A stretch of 64,000 nucleotides of DNA, from assembly GCF_040732315.1 (NCBI RefSeq), contig NZ_CP160388.1:434001-498000 (forward strand). Direction: 5' to 3'. The notes below the pieces were generated by a model. The model was given only the letters and a program-made list of their open reading frames with translations, did no database searches and was not told where the DNA came from. Position numbers and translations under genes: made by a program. The DNA comes from Oryzisolibacter sp. LB2S (GTDB lineage: Bacteria; Pseudomonadota; Gammaproteobacteria; Burkholderiales; Burkholderiaceae_C). The first letter of the stretch is position 1. Every line of letters begins with the position of its first letter. Positions 17,451 to 26,916 of the stretch are shown here, piece by piece.

Positions 17451-18224
17451 ATGTCCTACATTCTTGATGCCCTGCAGCGCGCCCAGGCCGAACGCGGCCG
17501 GGGCGAGGTTCCCGGCCTGCACACGCCGCCACCGCCGGCCTTGCGCGCGCAGGCCGCACCATCGGCCCCGGCGCGCCTGGCCTGGCTGGCCGCCGCGTTG
17601 CTGGTCGGCGCGGGCCTGACGGGCGCCGCCTGGTGGCTCTGGCCCCGGCCGCCGGCACCTGCTGCCCTGGCGCCCCAGGCTCCCGTGCCTGCCACGGTGT
17701 CGGCCGCGCCGCCCGCACCGGCCGAACCCGCGGCGGTGCCGCAGGCACCTGCCGAGCGGCCTGCCGCATCGAGGCCGGTTGAGAGGCCAGCGGAAAAACG
17801 GGCCGAGAAACCCGCCGGGAAATCCGCGGAGAAGGCCGCGCAGAAACCCACGGAAAAGGCGGCAGACAGGGCCGCAGACCGGCCCGCGCGCAAGCCCGTG
17901 GAGAAGGCCGCCGCGGCACCGGAGCGCAGGCCTGCGGCGCCGCCGGCCGCCGCGCCCGGTCGCCCGGCCGCCCCGGAATCCAACGCCTCGGCCCCGGTGT
18001 TTGCCCAGGCCGATCTGCCCCCGGCCGTGCGCGAGCAGCTGCCCCGGCTGCAGCTCGCGGGTGTGACCTATTCGTCCAACCCGCTGTACCGCATGGTCAT
18101 CGTCAATGGCCAGGTGCTGCACGAGGGCGATCAGGCGGCCCCGGGGCTGGTGCTCGAGCGCATAGAGCCCGGGCGCACGGTCTGGGCGTTTCGCGGCTAT
18201 CGCTATGCGCTGCCCTCGCAGTGA
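17451..18224 (+). CDS. GspB-like general secretion pathway protein
   Basis: 257 residues from the ATG at 17451. Starts with the GspB signature MSYILDALQRAQAERGRG, then a membrane segment (LAWLAAALLVGAGLTGAAWW). A long Pro/Ala linker with KxxEK repeats fills about residues 70-180. The C-terminal GspB domain (LPPAVREQLPRLQLAGVTYS ... WAFRGYRYALP) ends the protein. Partner of the upstream ExeA-like ATPase. The linker probably spans the periplasm, and its low complexity makes precise alignment uncertain. Confidence 0.87.
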   Translation: MSYILDALQRAQAERGRGEVPGLHTPPPPALRAQAAPSAPARLAWLAAALLVGAGLTGAAWWLWPRPPAPAALAPQAPVPATVSAAPPAPAEPAAVPQAPAERPAASRPVERPAEKRAEKPAGKSAEKAAQKPTEKAADRAADRPARKPVEKAAAAPERRPAAPPAAAPGRPAAPESNASAPVFAQADLPPAVREQLPRLQLAGVTYSSNPLYRMVIVNGQVLHEGDQAAPGLVLERIEPGRTVWAFRGYRYALPSQ

Positions 18225-18238
18225 CTTGGAGTTTGAAC

Positions 18239-18292
18239 GAAATTGGGCCCTAGCCCTTTATTGACAAGCGCAAGCAGCTATCGAAACAATAG
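18239..18292 (+). repeat. Dispersed palindromic repeat, copy b
   Basis: AAATTGGGCCCTAG at the left, CAAGCGCAAGCAGCTAT at the right, matching the family pattern. Located between gspB and the Crp/Fnr-type gene, so it may lie in that gene's upstream region. Confidence 0.7.
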
Positions 18293-18345
18293 TTTGCCGC
18301 CGGGCTTCGTGGTATTCCCGCTGCCCCCGGTGGCGCTTTGGCGCG

Positions 18346-19071
18346 ATGCTCGCGGCCATGAGCCAAGAACTGTCCCTGCACCAGCGCCGCCGCCCGCCCA
18401 CCGTGCAGGAGCTCGACGGCATTCCCTGGCTGGTGCGGCTGCTTCCCGCCGAGCGCGAGCGCGCCGTGGCCGCCGTGGTCGTGGGTGACGCCAACCCCGG
18501 CGACTATGTCTGCCGCGTGGGCCGGCCCGTGACCTACTGGTTTGGCGTCGTGCAGGGGCTGCTCAAGATGAACACCGACAACGCCGACGGCGCCAGCATG
18601 ACCCTGGCCGGCCTGCCGCCGGGCGGCTGGTTTGGCGAGGGCACGGCCGTCAAGCGCGAGCCCTACCGCTACAACGTGCAGGCGCTGCGCAAGAGCCTGG
18701 TGGCCGGTCTGCCCATAGACACCTTCCACTGGCTGCTCGACCATTCCATTGGCTTCAACCGTTTCGTCATGAGCCAGCTCAACGAGCGCCTGGGCCAGTT
18801 CATCGCCGTGCGCGAGATCGACCGCCTCACCAACCCCGACCTGCGCGTGGCGCGCAACCTCGCGGCGCTGTTCAATCCCGTGCTCTACCCCGGCGTGGGC
18901 GAGGTGCTGCGCATCACCCAGCAGGAGCTCGCCTACCTCGTGGGCCTGTCGCGCCAGCGCGTCAACGAGGCCCTGGCCGTGCTGCAGGACCAGGGCGCGA
19001 TCCGCGTGGAATATGGCGGCCTGCGCGTGCTCGACCTGCAGGCGCTGCGCGTCGGCCAGTTTCTGCGCTGA
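18346..19071 (+). CDS. Crp/Fnr-family transcriptional regulator
   Basis: 241 residues; an internal Met at residue 5 is an alternative start. Residues about 25-130 form the cyclic-nucleotide-binding-like beta barrel (GLPPGGWFGEGTAVKREPYR). The C-terminal helix-turn-helix is ITQQELAYLVGLSRQRVNEAL. No FNR-type cysteine cluster is visible in the N-terminus, so it is not an obvious oxygen sensor. Preceded by a dispersed repeat and followed 116 bp later by htpG. Targets unknown. Confidence 0.9.
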   Translation: MLAAMSQELSLHQRRRPPTVQELDGIPWLVRLLPAERERAVAAVVVGDANPGDYVCRVGRPVTYWFGVVQGLLKMNTDNADGASMTLAGLPPGGWFGEGTAVKREPYRYNVQALRKSLVAGLPIDTFHWLLDHSIGFNRFVMSQLNERLGQFIAVREIDRLTNPDLRVARNLAALFNPVLYPGVGEVLRITQQELAYLVGLSRQRVNEALAVLQDQGAIRVEYGGLRVLDLQALRVGQFLR

Positions 19072-19187
19072 GCGCCGCCGTCTCCCGGGCCCTTGAAGCG
19101 GGCGTTTTCGCCCCCAGATGCGGTGGCGTTCCGGCGTTGCCGGAAATCACGCCTACGTCATAGATCGATCCGATTCAGAAAACGCCC

Positions 19188-21152
19188 ATGAGCAAGCACA
19201 CCCATTCGTTCCAGGCCGAAGTCGCACAGCTGCTGCACCTGGTCACGCATTCGCTGTACTCCAACAAGGAAATCTTTCTGCGCGAGCTGGTCTCCAACGC
19301 CAGCGACGCCTGCGACAAGCTGCGCTTCGAGGCGCTCAACGACGCCACGCTGTTCGAGGACGCGCCCAACCTGGAGGTGCGCCTGTCCTTCGACAAGGCC
19401 GCGCGCACCCTCACCATCACCGACAACGGCATCGGCATGAGCACGCAGGAGGCGATAGACCACCTGGGCACCATCGCCAAGAGCGGCACCAAGGACTTCA
19501 TGAGCCGCCTCACGGGCGACCAGAAGCAGACTGCGAGCGAACAGGGCCAGCTCATCGGCCAGTTCGGCGTGGGCTTCTACTCGGGCTTCATCGTCGCCGA
19601 CCGCATCACCGTGGAGAGCCGCCGCGCGGGCCTGAAGGCCAGCGAGGGCGTGCGCTGGGCCAGCAGCGGCGCGGGCGACTTCGAGGTCGAGCAGATCGAG
19701 CGCGCGGCGCGCGGCACCAGCGTCATCCTGCACCTGCGGGGCGATGCCGAGGAATACCTCAACGCCTGGCAGCTCAAGCAGATCATCGGCAAATACTCCG
19801 ACCACATCAGCCTGCCCATCCTCATGGAAAAGGAGGAATGGAAGGAGGGCGAGAAGGAGGGCGAGCCCGGCAGCATGGTCAAGACCGGCGAGTGGGAGAC
19901 CGTGAACAAGGCCAGCGCCCTGTGGTCGCGCCCCAAGAAGGACATCACGCCCGAGCAGTACCAGGACTTCTACAAGTCCATCAGCCATGACTTCGAGGCG
20001 CCGCTGACCTGGAGCCACAACCGCGTCGAGGGCAATACCGAGTACACGCAGCTCCTGTACATCCCGGCCAAGGCCCCGTTCGATCTGTGGAACCGCGACA
20101 AGAAGGCGGGCGTGAAGCTGTATGTCAAGCGCGTCTTCATCATGGACGACGCCGAGGCGCTGATGCCGCAGTACCTGCGCTTCGTCAAGGGCGTGATCGA
20201 CTCCGCCGACCTGCCGCTCAACGTGAGCCGCGAGCTGCTGCAGGAGTCGCGCGACGTGCGCCTGATCCGCGACGGATCGGTCAAGCGCGTGCTCTCCATG
20301 CTCGAAGACCTGGCCAAGCACGACAGGCATGAGGCCGCGGCCGAAGGCGCCGACGGTGTCACCGATGTGGTGAGCGAGGAGGACAAGGCCAAGGAGGGCA
20401 AGTACACGCAGTTCTATGCCGAGTTCGGCGCCGTGCTCAAGGAGGGCCTGGGCGAGGACTTCGCCAACCGCGAGCGCCTGGCCAAGCTGCTGCGCTTTGC
20501 CTCCACGAGCAGCGACGCCGTCACCGTGTCCCTGGCGGACTACAAGGCGCGCATGAAGGAGGGCCAGGAGGCCATCTACTACATCACCGCCGACACCCTG
20601 GCCGCGGCCAAGCACAGCCCGCAGCTCGAGGTCTTCAGGAAGAAGGGCATCGAGGTGTTGCTCATGACCGACCGCGTGGACGAGTGGGCGCTGAACTACC
20701 TGCACGACTTCGACGGCACGCCGCTGCAGTCCGTGGCCAAGGGCGCGGTGGACCTGGGCAAGCTGCAGGACGAGGCCGAGAAGAAGGCGGCGGAGGAAGC
20801 CGCCGAGTCCTTCAAGCCCGTGCTGGCCAGGCTCAAGGAGGCGCTCAAGGACAAGGCCGAGGACGTGCGCGTGACCACGCGCCTCGTCGATTCGCCCGCC
20901 TGCCTCGTGGTGCAGGACGGCGGCATGAGCACGCAGCTCGCGCGCATGCTCAAGCAGGCCGGCCAGAGCGCGCCCGAGACCAAGCCCGTGCTCGAGGTCA
21001 ACCCCGAGCATGCCCTCGTCAAGAAGCTCGACGGCAGCGTGCATTTCCACGACCTGGCGCATATCCTGTTCGACCAGGCGCTGCTCGCCGAAGGCGGCCT
21101 GCCCGACGACCCGGCGGCCTACGTCAAGCGCGTGAACGCGCTGCTCGCGTAA
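19188..21152 (+). CDS. htpG: Molecular chaperone HtpG (Hsp90)
   Basis: 654 residues. N-terminal GHKL ATPase: [20 protein letters not shown], then [16 protein letters not shown] and [11 protein letters not shown]. The middle domain has the [20 protein letters not shown] segment, and the C-terminal dimerisation domain ends at LLA. Cytosolic ATP-dependent chaperone that helps fold and remodel client proteins, often under heat or oxidative stress. Slightly longer than the E. coli protein (624). No CIRCE or sigma-32 promoter was recognised in the 116 bp upstream. Confidence 0.98.
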   Translation: MSKHTHSFQAEVAQLLHLVTHSLYSNKEIFLRELVSNASDACDKLRFEALNDATLFEDAPNLEVRLSFDKAARTLTITDNGIGMSTQEAIDHLGTIAKSGTKDFMSRLTGDQKQTASEQGQLIGQFGVGFYSGFIVADRITVESRRAGLKASEGVRWASSGAGDFEVEQIERAARGTSVILHLRGDAEEYLNAWQLKQIIGKYSDHISLPILMEKEEWKEGEKEGEPGSMVKTGEWETVNKASALWSRPKKDITPEQYQDFYKSISHDFEAPLTWSHNRVEGNTEYTQLLYIPAKAPFDLWNRDKKAGVKLYVKRVFIMDDAEALMPQYLRFVKGVIDSADLPLNVSRELLQESRDVRLIRDGSVKRVLSMLEDLAKHDRHEAAAEGADGVTDVVSEEDKAKEGKYTQFYAEFGAVLKEGLGEDFANRERLAKLLRFASTSSDAVTVSLADYKARMKEGQEAIYYITADTLAAAKHSPQLEVFRKKGIEVLLMTDRVDEWALNYLHDFDGTPLQSVAKGAVDLGKLQDEAEKKAAEEAAESFKPVLARLKEALKDKAEDVRVTTRLVDSPACLVVQDGGMSTQLARMLKQAGQSAPETKPVLEVNPEHALVKKLDGSVHFHDLAHILFDQALLAEGGLPDDPAAYVKRVNALLA

Positions 21153-21178
21153 CCCATCCCACATGAGGACCTGAACCC

Positions 21179-21628
21179 ATGCGCCATCGATTCCCTGCAC
21201 GATGGAGCGCCACCCTGGCACCGAGGCTGGCGATCGCCGGCCTGCTTGCGGGCCTGCTCGCGGGCTGTGGCTCGGTGGGCGGCGGCGTGGGCGTTGGCAT
21301 CCCCGTGGGCCCGGTCTCCATTGGCGTGGGGCTGGGCACGGGCGGCGTCAGCGCCGGCGTGGGTGTGGGCGCCGGGCCGGTGGGCGTGGGCGTCGGGGTG
21401 AACCAGCGCGGCCAGGTGCTGGGCGGCGCCGGCGTGGGCGTCTCCACCGGCGTGGGTGGAGCCCGCGTGGGTGCGGGCGTGGGCAGCTCGACGGTGCTGC
21501 ATGACCCGGCACGCAACGATGCCGCGCCGGCTCAAACCGAAACGCCGGCACCGGCCGGCGACGCAGTCGAGTGGCGCGATTCCAGCGGCCGGGTCGTGCC
21601 GGCCTGCAGGGTCGAGGGGGGCTGCTGA
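21179..21628 (+). CDS. Glycine/valine-rich lipoprotein of unknown function
   Basis: 149 residues. The signal peptide ends in the lipobox LLAGC (Cys30). The next 90 residues are almost only Gly, Val, Pro, Ser and Ala in GVGVG-type repeats, as in glycine-zipper outer-membrane proteins. The C-terminal 25 residues are ordinary (VEWRDSSGRVVPACRVEGGC) with two cysteines. It follows htpG by 26 bp and is convergent with lldD. It may be surface-exposed or bury its glycine-rich part in a membrane; function unknown. Confidence 0.72.
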   Translation: MRHRFPARWSATLAPRLAIAGLLAGLLAGCGSVGGGVGVGIPVGPVSIGVGLGTGGVSAGVGVGAGPVGVGVGVNQRGQVLGGAGVGVSTGVGGARVGAGVGSSTVLHDPARNDAAPAQTETPAPAGDAVEWRDSSGRVVPACRVEGGC

Positions 21629-21638
21629 GCCTGCGGGC

Positions 21639-22778
21639 TCAGGCTTCGCGCACCAGCATCTCGCCCGAGATGTCGGCCACGCGGGCCACGCTGGTCAGCG
21701 TCATGGCCACGCGCATTTCCTTCTCCAGCAGCTCCAGCAGCTGCTTGACGCCGGCCTCGCCGGCGGCGGCCAGCGCATAGATGTAGGCGCGGCCTATCAT
21801 GGCGCAGTCCGCGCCCAGGGCCAGGGCGCGCACGACATCCAGGCCATTGCGCACGCCCGAGTCGAGCAGGATCTTGATCTGCCCCTTGACCGCGTCGGCG
21901 ATCGCCGGCAGCGCGCGCGCCGAGGACAGCACGCCGTCGAGCTGGCGCCCGCCATGGTTGGAGACGATGATGCCGTCGGCGCCAAAGCGCACGGCGTCCT
22001 TGGCGTCCTCGGGGTCGAGGATGCCCTTGATGACCATGGGTCCCTTCCAGAACGCACGAATCCACTCCAGGTCCTTCCAGGAGATGGAGGGGTCGAAGTT
22101 CGCACCCAGGTAGCCCATGTAGTCCTCCAGGCCCGTGGGGCGGCCGCGGTAGGCCGAGATGTTGCCCAGGTCGTGCGGACGCCCCAGCAGCCCCACATCC
22201 AGCGCCCAGCGCGGGTGCAGCACGGCCTGCAGGTAGCGGCGCATGGCGGCGTTGGGGCCGCTCATGCCCGAATGCGCGTCGCGGTAGCGTGCGCCGGGCA
22301 CGGGCATGTCCACGGTGAACACCAGGGTCGAGCAGCCGGCCGCCTGGGCGCGCTCGAGCGCGTTCTGCATGAAGCCGCGGTCCTTGAGCACGTAGAGCTG
22401 GAACCACATGGGGCGGCGGATCTGCGGCACGACCTCCTCAATGGGGCAGACCGAGACACTGGACATGGTGAACGGAATGCCGTGCGCGTCGGCCGCGCGC
22501 GCGGCCTGCACCTCGCCGCGGCGGCGGTACATGCCGGTCAGGCCCACGGGCGACAGCGCCACGGGAATGCTGAGCTTCTCGCCGAACAGCTCGGTGCTGG
22601 TGTCGAGCTGACTCATGTCCTTGAGCACGCGCTGGCGCAGCGCCACGGCCGACAGGTCGTCGACGTTGCGCCTGAGCGTCTGCTCGGCATAGGCGCCGCC
22701 GTCGATGTAGTGGAACAGAAAGGGCGGCAGGAACTTCTCTGCGGCGGCGCGGTAGTCGGCGCTGGAGGAAATGATCAT
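21639..22778 (-). CDS. lldD: L-lactate dehydrogenase, FMN-dependent
   Basis: 379 residues from the ATG at 22778 ([20 protein letters not shown]), which aligns with the start of E. coli LldD as I know it. High similarity continues through [40 protein letters not shown] and [10 protein letters not shown] (active-site His). It oxidises L-lactate to pyruvate at the inner membrane and passes electrons to the quinone pool. It starts 10 bp after the lldR stop, so translation is probably coupled. Third gene of lldP-lldR-lldD. Confidence 0.97.
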   Translation of the reverse strand: MIISSSADYRAAAEKFLPPFLFHYIDGGAYAEQTLRRNVDDLSAVALRQRVLKDMSQLDTSTELFGEKLSIPVALSPVGLTGMYRRRGEVQAARAADAHGIPFTMSSVSVCPIEEVVPQIRRPMWFQLYVLKDRGFMQNALERAQAAGCSTLVFTVDMPVPGARYRDAHSGMSGPNAAMRRYLQAVLHPRWALDVGLLGRPHDLGNISAYRGRPTGLEDYMGYLGANFDPSISWKDLEWIRAFWKGPMVIKGILDPEDAKDAVRFGADGIIVSNHGGRQLDGVLSSARALPAIADAVKGQIKILLDSGVRNGLDVVRALALGADCAMIGRAYIYALAAAGEAGVKQLLELLEKEMRVAMTLTSVARVADISGEMLVREA

Positions 22779-22788
22779 GGCAGGGTTC

Positions 22789-23577
22789 TCAGGCAAGAGG
22801 GTTGGTGGTGGTCAGCAGCGGCGGCACCAGGTCCGGTGTCAGGCGCATGGAGCGCTCGCGCCGTGCGCGGTCTTCGTCGAGGCGCTGTATGGTCGTGCGC
22901 ACATGCTCGAGGTGCTCGCCCATGCATTCGCGCGCGCGCTGGGCATCGCCGTCGAGGATGGCCTGCAAGAGCGCCTGGTGCTGCGCCGTCAGCGCCTGCA
23001 CCGTCGTCGGCGTGTTCTGGTGGAACATCTCGTGGCGGTTGCATTCCACGGTGGACAGCACCAGGGTGAACAGGCTGTGCATGACCTGCACCAGCACCAG
23101 GTTGTGCGAGGCCTCGGCGATCGCGAGGTGAAACTGCGCGTCGGCACGCGCGGCCAGTTCGGCGTGGCCGCCCTGCTGGTGCGCGAGCATCACGTCGAAG
23201 CAGCGCCGGATGCGCTCCTTGTCCTGCTCTGTGGCGCGCTGCGCGGCCAGCCAGGCGGTGCTGGTCTCGAGCGCATGGCGCGCCTCGAGCACGTCGTAGC
23301 GGTAATGCGGGTCGGCATTGATCAGGCCCGCCAGCGGCTGCATGGCCTGCTGCAGCCAGTCGGCCGTGGGGCGCGGCTGCAGATAGGTGCCGTCGCCACG
23401 GCGCGCCGAGAGCACGCCCTGGCTGGTCAGTTTCTGTATGGCCTCGCGCACCGAGGTGCGCGAGACGCCGAGTTCCTCGGCCAGCAGCCGCTCCGCGGGC
23501 AGGCGCTGGCCGGCCTGCAGGCCGCGGGCCTGGATCAGGGCCAGAAGCTGTTCGACGACGTGATCGGCAAGACGCAT
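22789..23577 (-). CDS. lldR: GntR/FadR-family lactate regulator
   Basis: 262 residues from [20 protein letters not shown]; an in-frame ATG at 23619 would add 14 residues and overlap lldP, and neither start has a good ribosome site. Winged helix: [20 protein letters not shown], then a FadR-C (FCD) ligand domain containing [10 protein letters not shown]-like ([15 protein letters not shown]) and [14 protein letters not shown] segments, closely similar to E. coli LldR. LldR senses L-lactate and controls lldPRD by binding two operators. Two perfect operators are found upstream of lldP (25413-25427, 25528-25542). Confidence 0.94.
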   Translation of the reverse strand: MRLADHVVEQLLALIQARGLQAGQRLPAERLLAEELGVSRTSVREAIQKLTSQGVLSARRGDGTYLQPRPTADWLQQAMQPLAGLINADPHYRYDVLEARHALETSTAWLAAQRATEQDKERIRRCFDVMLAHQQGGHAELAARADAQFHLAIAEASHNLVLVQVMHSLFTLVLSTVECNRHEMFHQNTPTTVQALTAQHQALLQAILDGDAQRARECMGEHLEHVRTTIQRLDEDRARRERSMRLTPDLVPPLLTTTNPLA

Positions 23578-23597
23578 GGGGGCAATCGTGGGTGGTT

Positions 23598-25283
23598 TCA
23601 GTGACCCGGAATCATCCACGGCAGCACATAGGCCTGCAACGTCGTCATCAGGCCGATGATCACCGCGAAGATCAGGCTGTGCTTGACCGTGAAGCGGAAC
23701 AGGTCCGACTCCTTGCCCGCCAGACCCACGGCCGCGCAGGCGATGGCAATCGACTGCGGCGAGATCATCTTGCCCGTCACGCCGCCCGTGGTGTTGGCCG
23801 CCACGGTGAGCACCTGGGGCAGGCCGAGCTGCTGCGCCGTGGTGGCCTGCAGCGCGCCAAACAGCGCGTTGGCCGAGGTGTCCGAGCCCGTGAGGAACAC
23901 GCCAATCCAGCCCAGGAAGGGCGAGAAGAAGGTGAACGCCTGGCCCGTGTGCGCCAGCGCCAGGGCCAGCGTGGCCGACAGGCCCGAGTAGTTGGCAATG
24001 AAGGCGAACGCCAGCACCATGCCGATGGAATAGATCGGCACCAGCAGCTCCCTGAAGGTCTCACCCAGCGTGGCCACGGCCTTGGCCGGAGACAGCCGCG
24101 AGAAGACGATGGTGATGATGGCGCCGATCATGATGGCCGTACCCGTGGCCAGCAGCCAGTTGAAGCTGTAGACCGCGCCGTAGGGCGTGGCGCCGGCCAC
24201 CACGGGCGGCATCTTGGCCACCAGGTTGTGCAGCATGGGCACGGGGATGTTGATGACCGTGGAGGCCAGCGGGCCGCCCGCGGCAAACAGGGCCTTGAAG
24301 GGCTTGACGCTCCAGATCGTCACCATGGCCGTGAGGATGATGAAGGGCGACCAGGCCTTGAGGATGGTGACTGTGGTCAGCGGCGGGTGGGTGTCGGCCG
24401 GGCGGGCGGCCTTGACATCGTGCGCGCCCTGCGCGCCACCCTCGGTCTCGAAGCGGAAGATGCGCTTGGGCTGCCAGACCTTGAGGAAGGCCGTGAGCGC
24501 CACCAGCGAGACGATGGCCGAGGTGATGTCGGGCAGCTCGGGGCCGATGTAGTTGGCCGTGAGGAACTGCATCAGCGCGAACGATCCGCCGCCGACGAGC
24601 ACGGCGGGCCAGGTCTCCTTGACGCCGCGCCAGCCGTCCATGATGGCCATGAGCCAGAACAGCACGATCACGGTCATGAACGGCAGCTGGCGCCCGGCCA
24701 TCTGGCCGATGGCGAACGCGTCCACGCCCGACACCTGGCCGGCCACGATGATGGGGATGCCCATGGCGCCGAAGGCCACGGGCGCCGTGTTGCCGATCAG
24801 GCACAGGCCGGCCGCGTACAGCGGCTTGAAGCCCAGGCCCACGAGCAGCGCCGCCGTGATCGCAACGGGCGCGCCAAAGCCCGCCGCGCCCTCGAGGAAG
24901 GCGCCGAAGCAAAAGCCCACCAGGATCAGCTGCAGCCGCTGGTCCGGCGTGACCGACAGGATGGACGAGCGGATCACGTCGAACTGCCCCGTCTTGACCG
25001 AAATCTTGTAGAGGAACACCGCCGCCACGATGATCCAGGCGATGGGCCACAGGCCGTAGAAGAAGCCGTACACGGCCGAGGCCAGCGCCGCGCTGGCCGG
25101 CATCCGGTAGAACAGCAGCGCCACGCCCAGGGCCAGCAGCACCGTGATCGTGCCGGCCTGGTAGCCCTTGAGGCGCAGCCGGGTCAGCGCGAGAAAGAAG
25201 AAGACGATGGGGATGAGGGCAACCAGGGCCGAGATCCAGATGTTCCCGGCAGGGTCGTAGTTCTGTTGCCAGAGGGTTTGCAT
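23598..25283 (-). CDS. lldP: L-lactate permease
   Basis: 561 residues from [20 protein letters not shown]; the open frame continues upstream but without family similarity. Many transmembrane helices with the LctP signatures [20 protein letters not shown] and [17 protein letters not shown]. It imports L-lactate (and related 2-hydroxy acids) with protons. First gene of lldPRD; the ribosome site is poor. Its 130 bp leader ends at the proximal LldR operator. Confidence 0.96.
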   Translation of the reverse strand: MQTLWQQNYDPAGNIWISALVALIPIVFFFLALTRLRLKGYQAGTITVLLALGVALLFYRMPASAALASAVYGFFYGLWPIAWIIVAAVFLYKISVKTGQFDVIRSSILSVTPDQRLQLILVGFCFGAFLEGAAGFGAPVAITAALLVGLGFKPLYAAGLCLIGNTAPVAFGAMGIPIIVAGQVSGVDAFAIGQMAGRQLPFMTVIVLFWLMAIMDGWRGVKETWPAVLVGGGSFALMQFLTANYIGPELPDITSAIVSLVALTAFLKVWQPKRIFRFETEGGAQGAHDVKAARPADTHPPLTTVTILKAWSPFIILTAMVTIWSVKPFKALFAAGGPLASTVINIPVPMLHNLVAKMPPVVAGATPYGAVYSFNWLLATGTAIMIGAIITIVFSRLSPAKAVATLGETFRELLVPIYSIGMVLAFAFIANYSGLSATLALALAHTGQAFTFFSPFLGWIGVFLTGSDTSANALFGALQATTAQQLGLPQVLTVAANTTGGVTGKMISPQSIAIACAAVGLAGKESDLFRFTVKHSLIFAVIIGLMTTLQAYVLPWMIPGH

Positions 25284-25412
25284 GGGCGAAAAGCGTTGGT
25301 GCGGGCCGCAAGGGCCTGCGGTTGTCAGTCGCCCCCGTCTGCCGCCCGCGGACGGGGGCAAGGGGAGGCTTGCATGCCTCGTGCCACGGCATGGGCCGGG
25401 AGTGGTCTGCAA

Positions 25413-25427
25413 ATTGGTATAACCAAT
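25413..25427. promoter_or_regulatory. LldR-type operator O-proximal
   Basis: Perfect inverted repeat ATTGGT-ATA-ACCAAT. It fits the FadR-subfamily consensus TnGTnnnACnA. Its centre is 115 bp from an equally perfect second site. Lies 130 bp upstream of lldP. Confidence 0.8.
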
Positions 25428-25475
25428 ATGGTCTGTGGCGCGGAGTGCGGCGATTTTCGTGCCGTAGGCAAATCC

Positions 25476-25510
25476 TTGGTTATAGGGTTAGTACCTAGAA
25501 ACATAACCAA
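25476..25510. promoter_or_regulatory. Inverted repeat between the LldR operators; possible lldP promoter
   Basis: TTGGTTAT (25476-25483) and ATAACCAA (25503-25510) form perfect 8-base arms 19 bases apart, each resembling an operator half-site. On the minus strand TATAAC (25484-25479) could be a -10 box; the spacing to any -35 is not ideal. Confidence 0.4.
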
Positions 25511-25527
25511 TTCTGCATTTTCTGATT

Positions 25528-25542
25528 ATTGGTCGTACCAAT
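25528..25542. promoter_or_regulatory. LldR-type operator O-distal
   Basis: Perfect inverted repeat ATTGGT-CGT-ACCAAT, same arms as the site at 25413 but with a different spacer. The paired arrangement mirrors the O1/O2 organisation known for E. coli lldPRD, where looping is proposed. Confidence 0.8.
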
Positions 25543-25617
25543 ATCCGTCGTCGATCGCCTGCAAGGCCCGCCCGGTTCGCGCTCGTCGCACGCACGGGAA
25601 TCGACGGATTGCCTCTG

Positions 25618-25669
25618 TTTTGATAGCTGTCTGCGCTTGTCAGCAAAGGGCTGGAGGCCAATTTGAGCC
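25618..25669 (-). repeat. Dispersed palindromic repeat, copy c
   Basis: Minus-oriented member: TTTTGATAGCTGTCTGCGCTT, loop, then GGGCTGGAGGCCAATTTGAG. One of the fullest copies. Located in the lldP/bug intergenic region. Confidence 0.78.
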
Positions 25670-25790
25670 AAATTCTGGGCGCCTGCATGCGACAGCGCGG
25701 CGCCGGGCTTGCAGGGATTCCCTAGTGCGGAGCGCGGGCCCGCGCCCGCATCATCGATGCCCCATTTCGACCATTACCAGGAGACAACGC

Positions 25791-26771
25791 ATGGGAATCA
25801 AGACCGTACTGGCCACCGTGGCCCTGGCTCTGGGCTGCGCGGCCACTGCCCAGGCGCAGACCGGCAACTACCCCAGCCGCCCCATCACCCTGGTGGTGCC
25901 GGCCGGCGCCGGCGGCGGCACGGACGTGGTGGCGCGCGTGCTGGCCGACGAGCTGGGCAAGCGCCTGGGACAGGCCGTGGTGGTGGACAACAAGACCGGC
26001 GCATCGGGCATGCTCGGCACCCAGGCCGTGGCGCGCGCCGCCCCCGACGGCCACACGCTGCTCGTGGCCTATTCCACGCCCGTGTTCTACGCGCACCACA
26101 TCTTCGCCAAGGTGCCCTACGACATCCGCAAGGACTTTGCCTTCATCACCCAACTGGCGGCCACCAGCCTGGTGATGATGGTCAACGCCAATGTGCCCGT
26201 GACGAACATGAAGGAATTCATGGCCTGGGCGCAGCAGAACAAGGGCAAGATCAACTACGGCTCCTACGGCCAGGGCTCGGCCGGCCACCTGATGAGTGCC
26301 TACCTGAGTGACTCGCGCAAGCTCGACATGACCCATGTGGCCTACAAGAGCGAGGCGCCGCACATCCAGGACCTGGCCGGCGGCGTGGTCTCCTGGGGCC
26401 TGGGCACGATCGCCGCGGCCCAGGGCGTGATCAAGGACCATCGCATCCGCCCCATCGCCATCTTCGGCCCGAGGCGCCTGGCCGAGCTGCCCGATGTGCC
26501 CACCATGGCCGAGCAGGGCTTTGCCGACCCCGAGTTCAACACCGTCGCCTGGTTCACGCTGCTCGCGCCCGCGGGCACGCCCAAGCCCATCCTGCAGCGC
26601 CTGGAGAAGGAGTCCGTGGAGATCATCCACTCCACGCCCATGAAGGCGCGCTTCCAGGTCTTCGGCCTGGAGTCCGTGCCGGGCGGCTCGGCGCAGTTCC
26701 ACAAGGATTTCGATGCCGTCGATCCGGTGATCGCGAAGCTCGTGAAGATCTCCGGCGTCAAGGCCGAATGA
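25791..26771 (+). CDS. Bug-family solute receptor
   Basis: 326 residues from the ATG at 25791, preceded by CAGGAGACAACGC (strong ribosome site); the much longer open frame upstream is not coding. Signal peptide ends near ATAQAQ. Bug motifs: ITLVVPAGAGGGTDVVARVL, NKTGASGMLGTQAVARAAPD, YKSEAPHIQDLAGG. It is divergent from lldPRD and shares its control region, so a link to organic-acid uptake is possible but unproven. No transporter partner nearby. Confidence 0.9.
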   Translation: MGIKTVLATVALALGCAATAQAQTGNYPSRPITLVVPAGAGGGTDVVARVLADELGKRLGQAVVVDNKTGASGMLGTQAVARAAPDGHTLLVAYSTPVFYAHHIFAKVPYDIRKDFAFITQLAATSLVMMVNANVPVTNMKEFMAWAQQNKGKINYGSYGQGSAGHLMSAYLSDSRKLDMTHVAYKSEAPHIQDLAGGVVSWGLGTIAAAQGVIKDHRIRPIAIFGPRRLAELPDVPTMAEQGFADPEFNTVAWFTLLAPAGTPKPILQRLEKESVEIIHSTPMKARFQVFGLESVPGGSAQFHKDFDAVDPVIAKLVKISGVKAE

Positions 26772-26916
26772 ATCCGCTGCCGGAGGCGGTCCCGGCTGGG
26801 TTCAATGACATCGAGGGTCAACGGCAACGCTGAGCAAGTCGTGCCTCTTGATCTTTCGCAAGGCAGCGTTACCCTGCCGAAGCAGACTGCCCAGGTTCAT
26901 GGAGGCAAGGCCCACG

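Larger units (their letters stand above)
25284..25790. promoter_or_regulatory. Divergent control region, lldPRD / bug
   Basis: 507 bp with no credible gene. It holds two LldR-type operators, an inverted repeat between them, an AT-rich patch (about 25490-25545) likely to contain the lldP promoter, a dispersed repeat (copy c), and the ribosome site of the Bug gene at 25791. Confidence 0.75.

Noticed and set aside
19100-19113. Terminator hairpin before htpG
   Set aside because: GGGCG-TTTT-CGCCC pairs well, but no T-run follows; not enough to call.
23592-25790. N-terminal extension of the Bug receptor at 25791
   Set aside because: The open frame runs through lldP antisense and the control region; a strong ribosome site and signal peptide fix the start at 25791.
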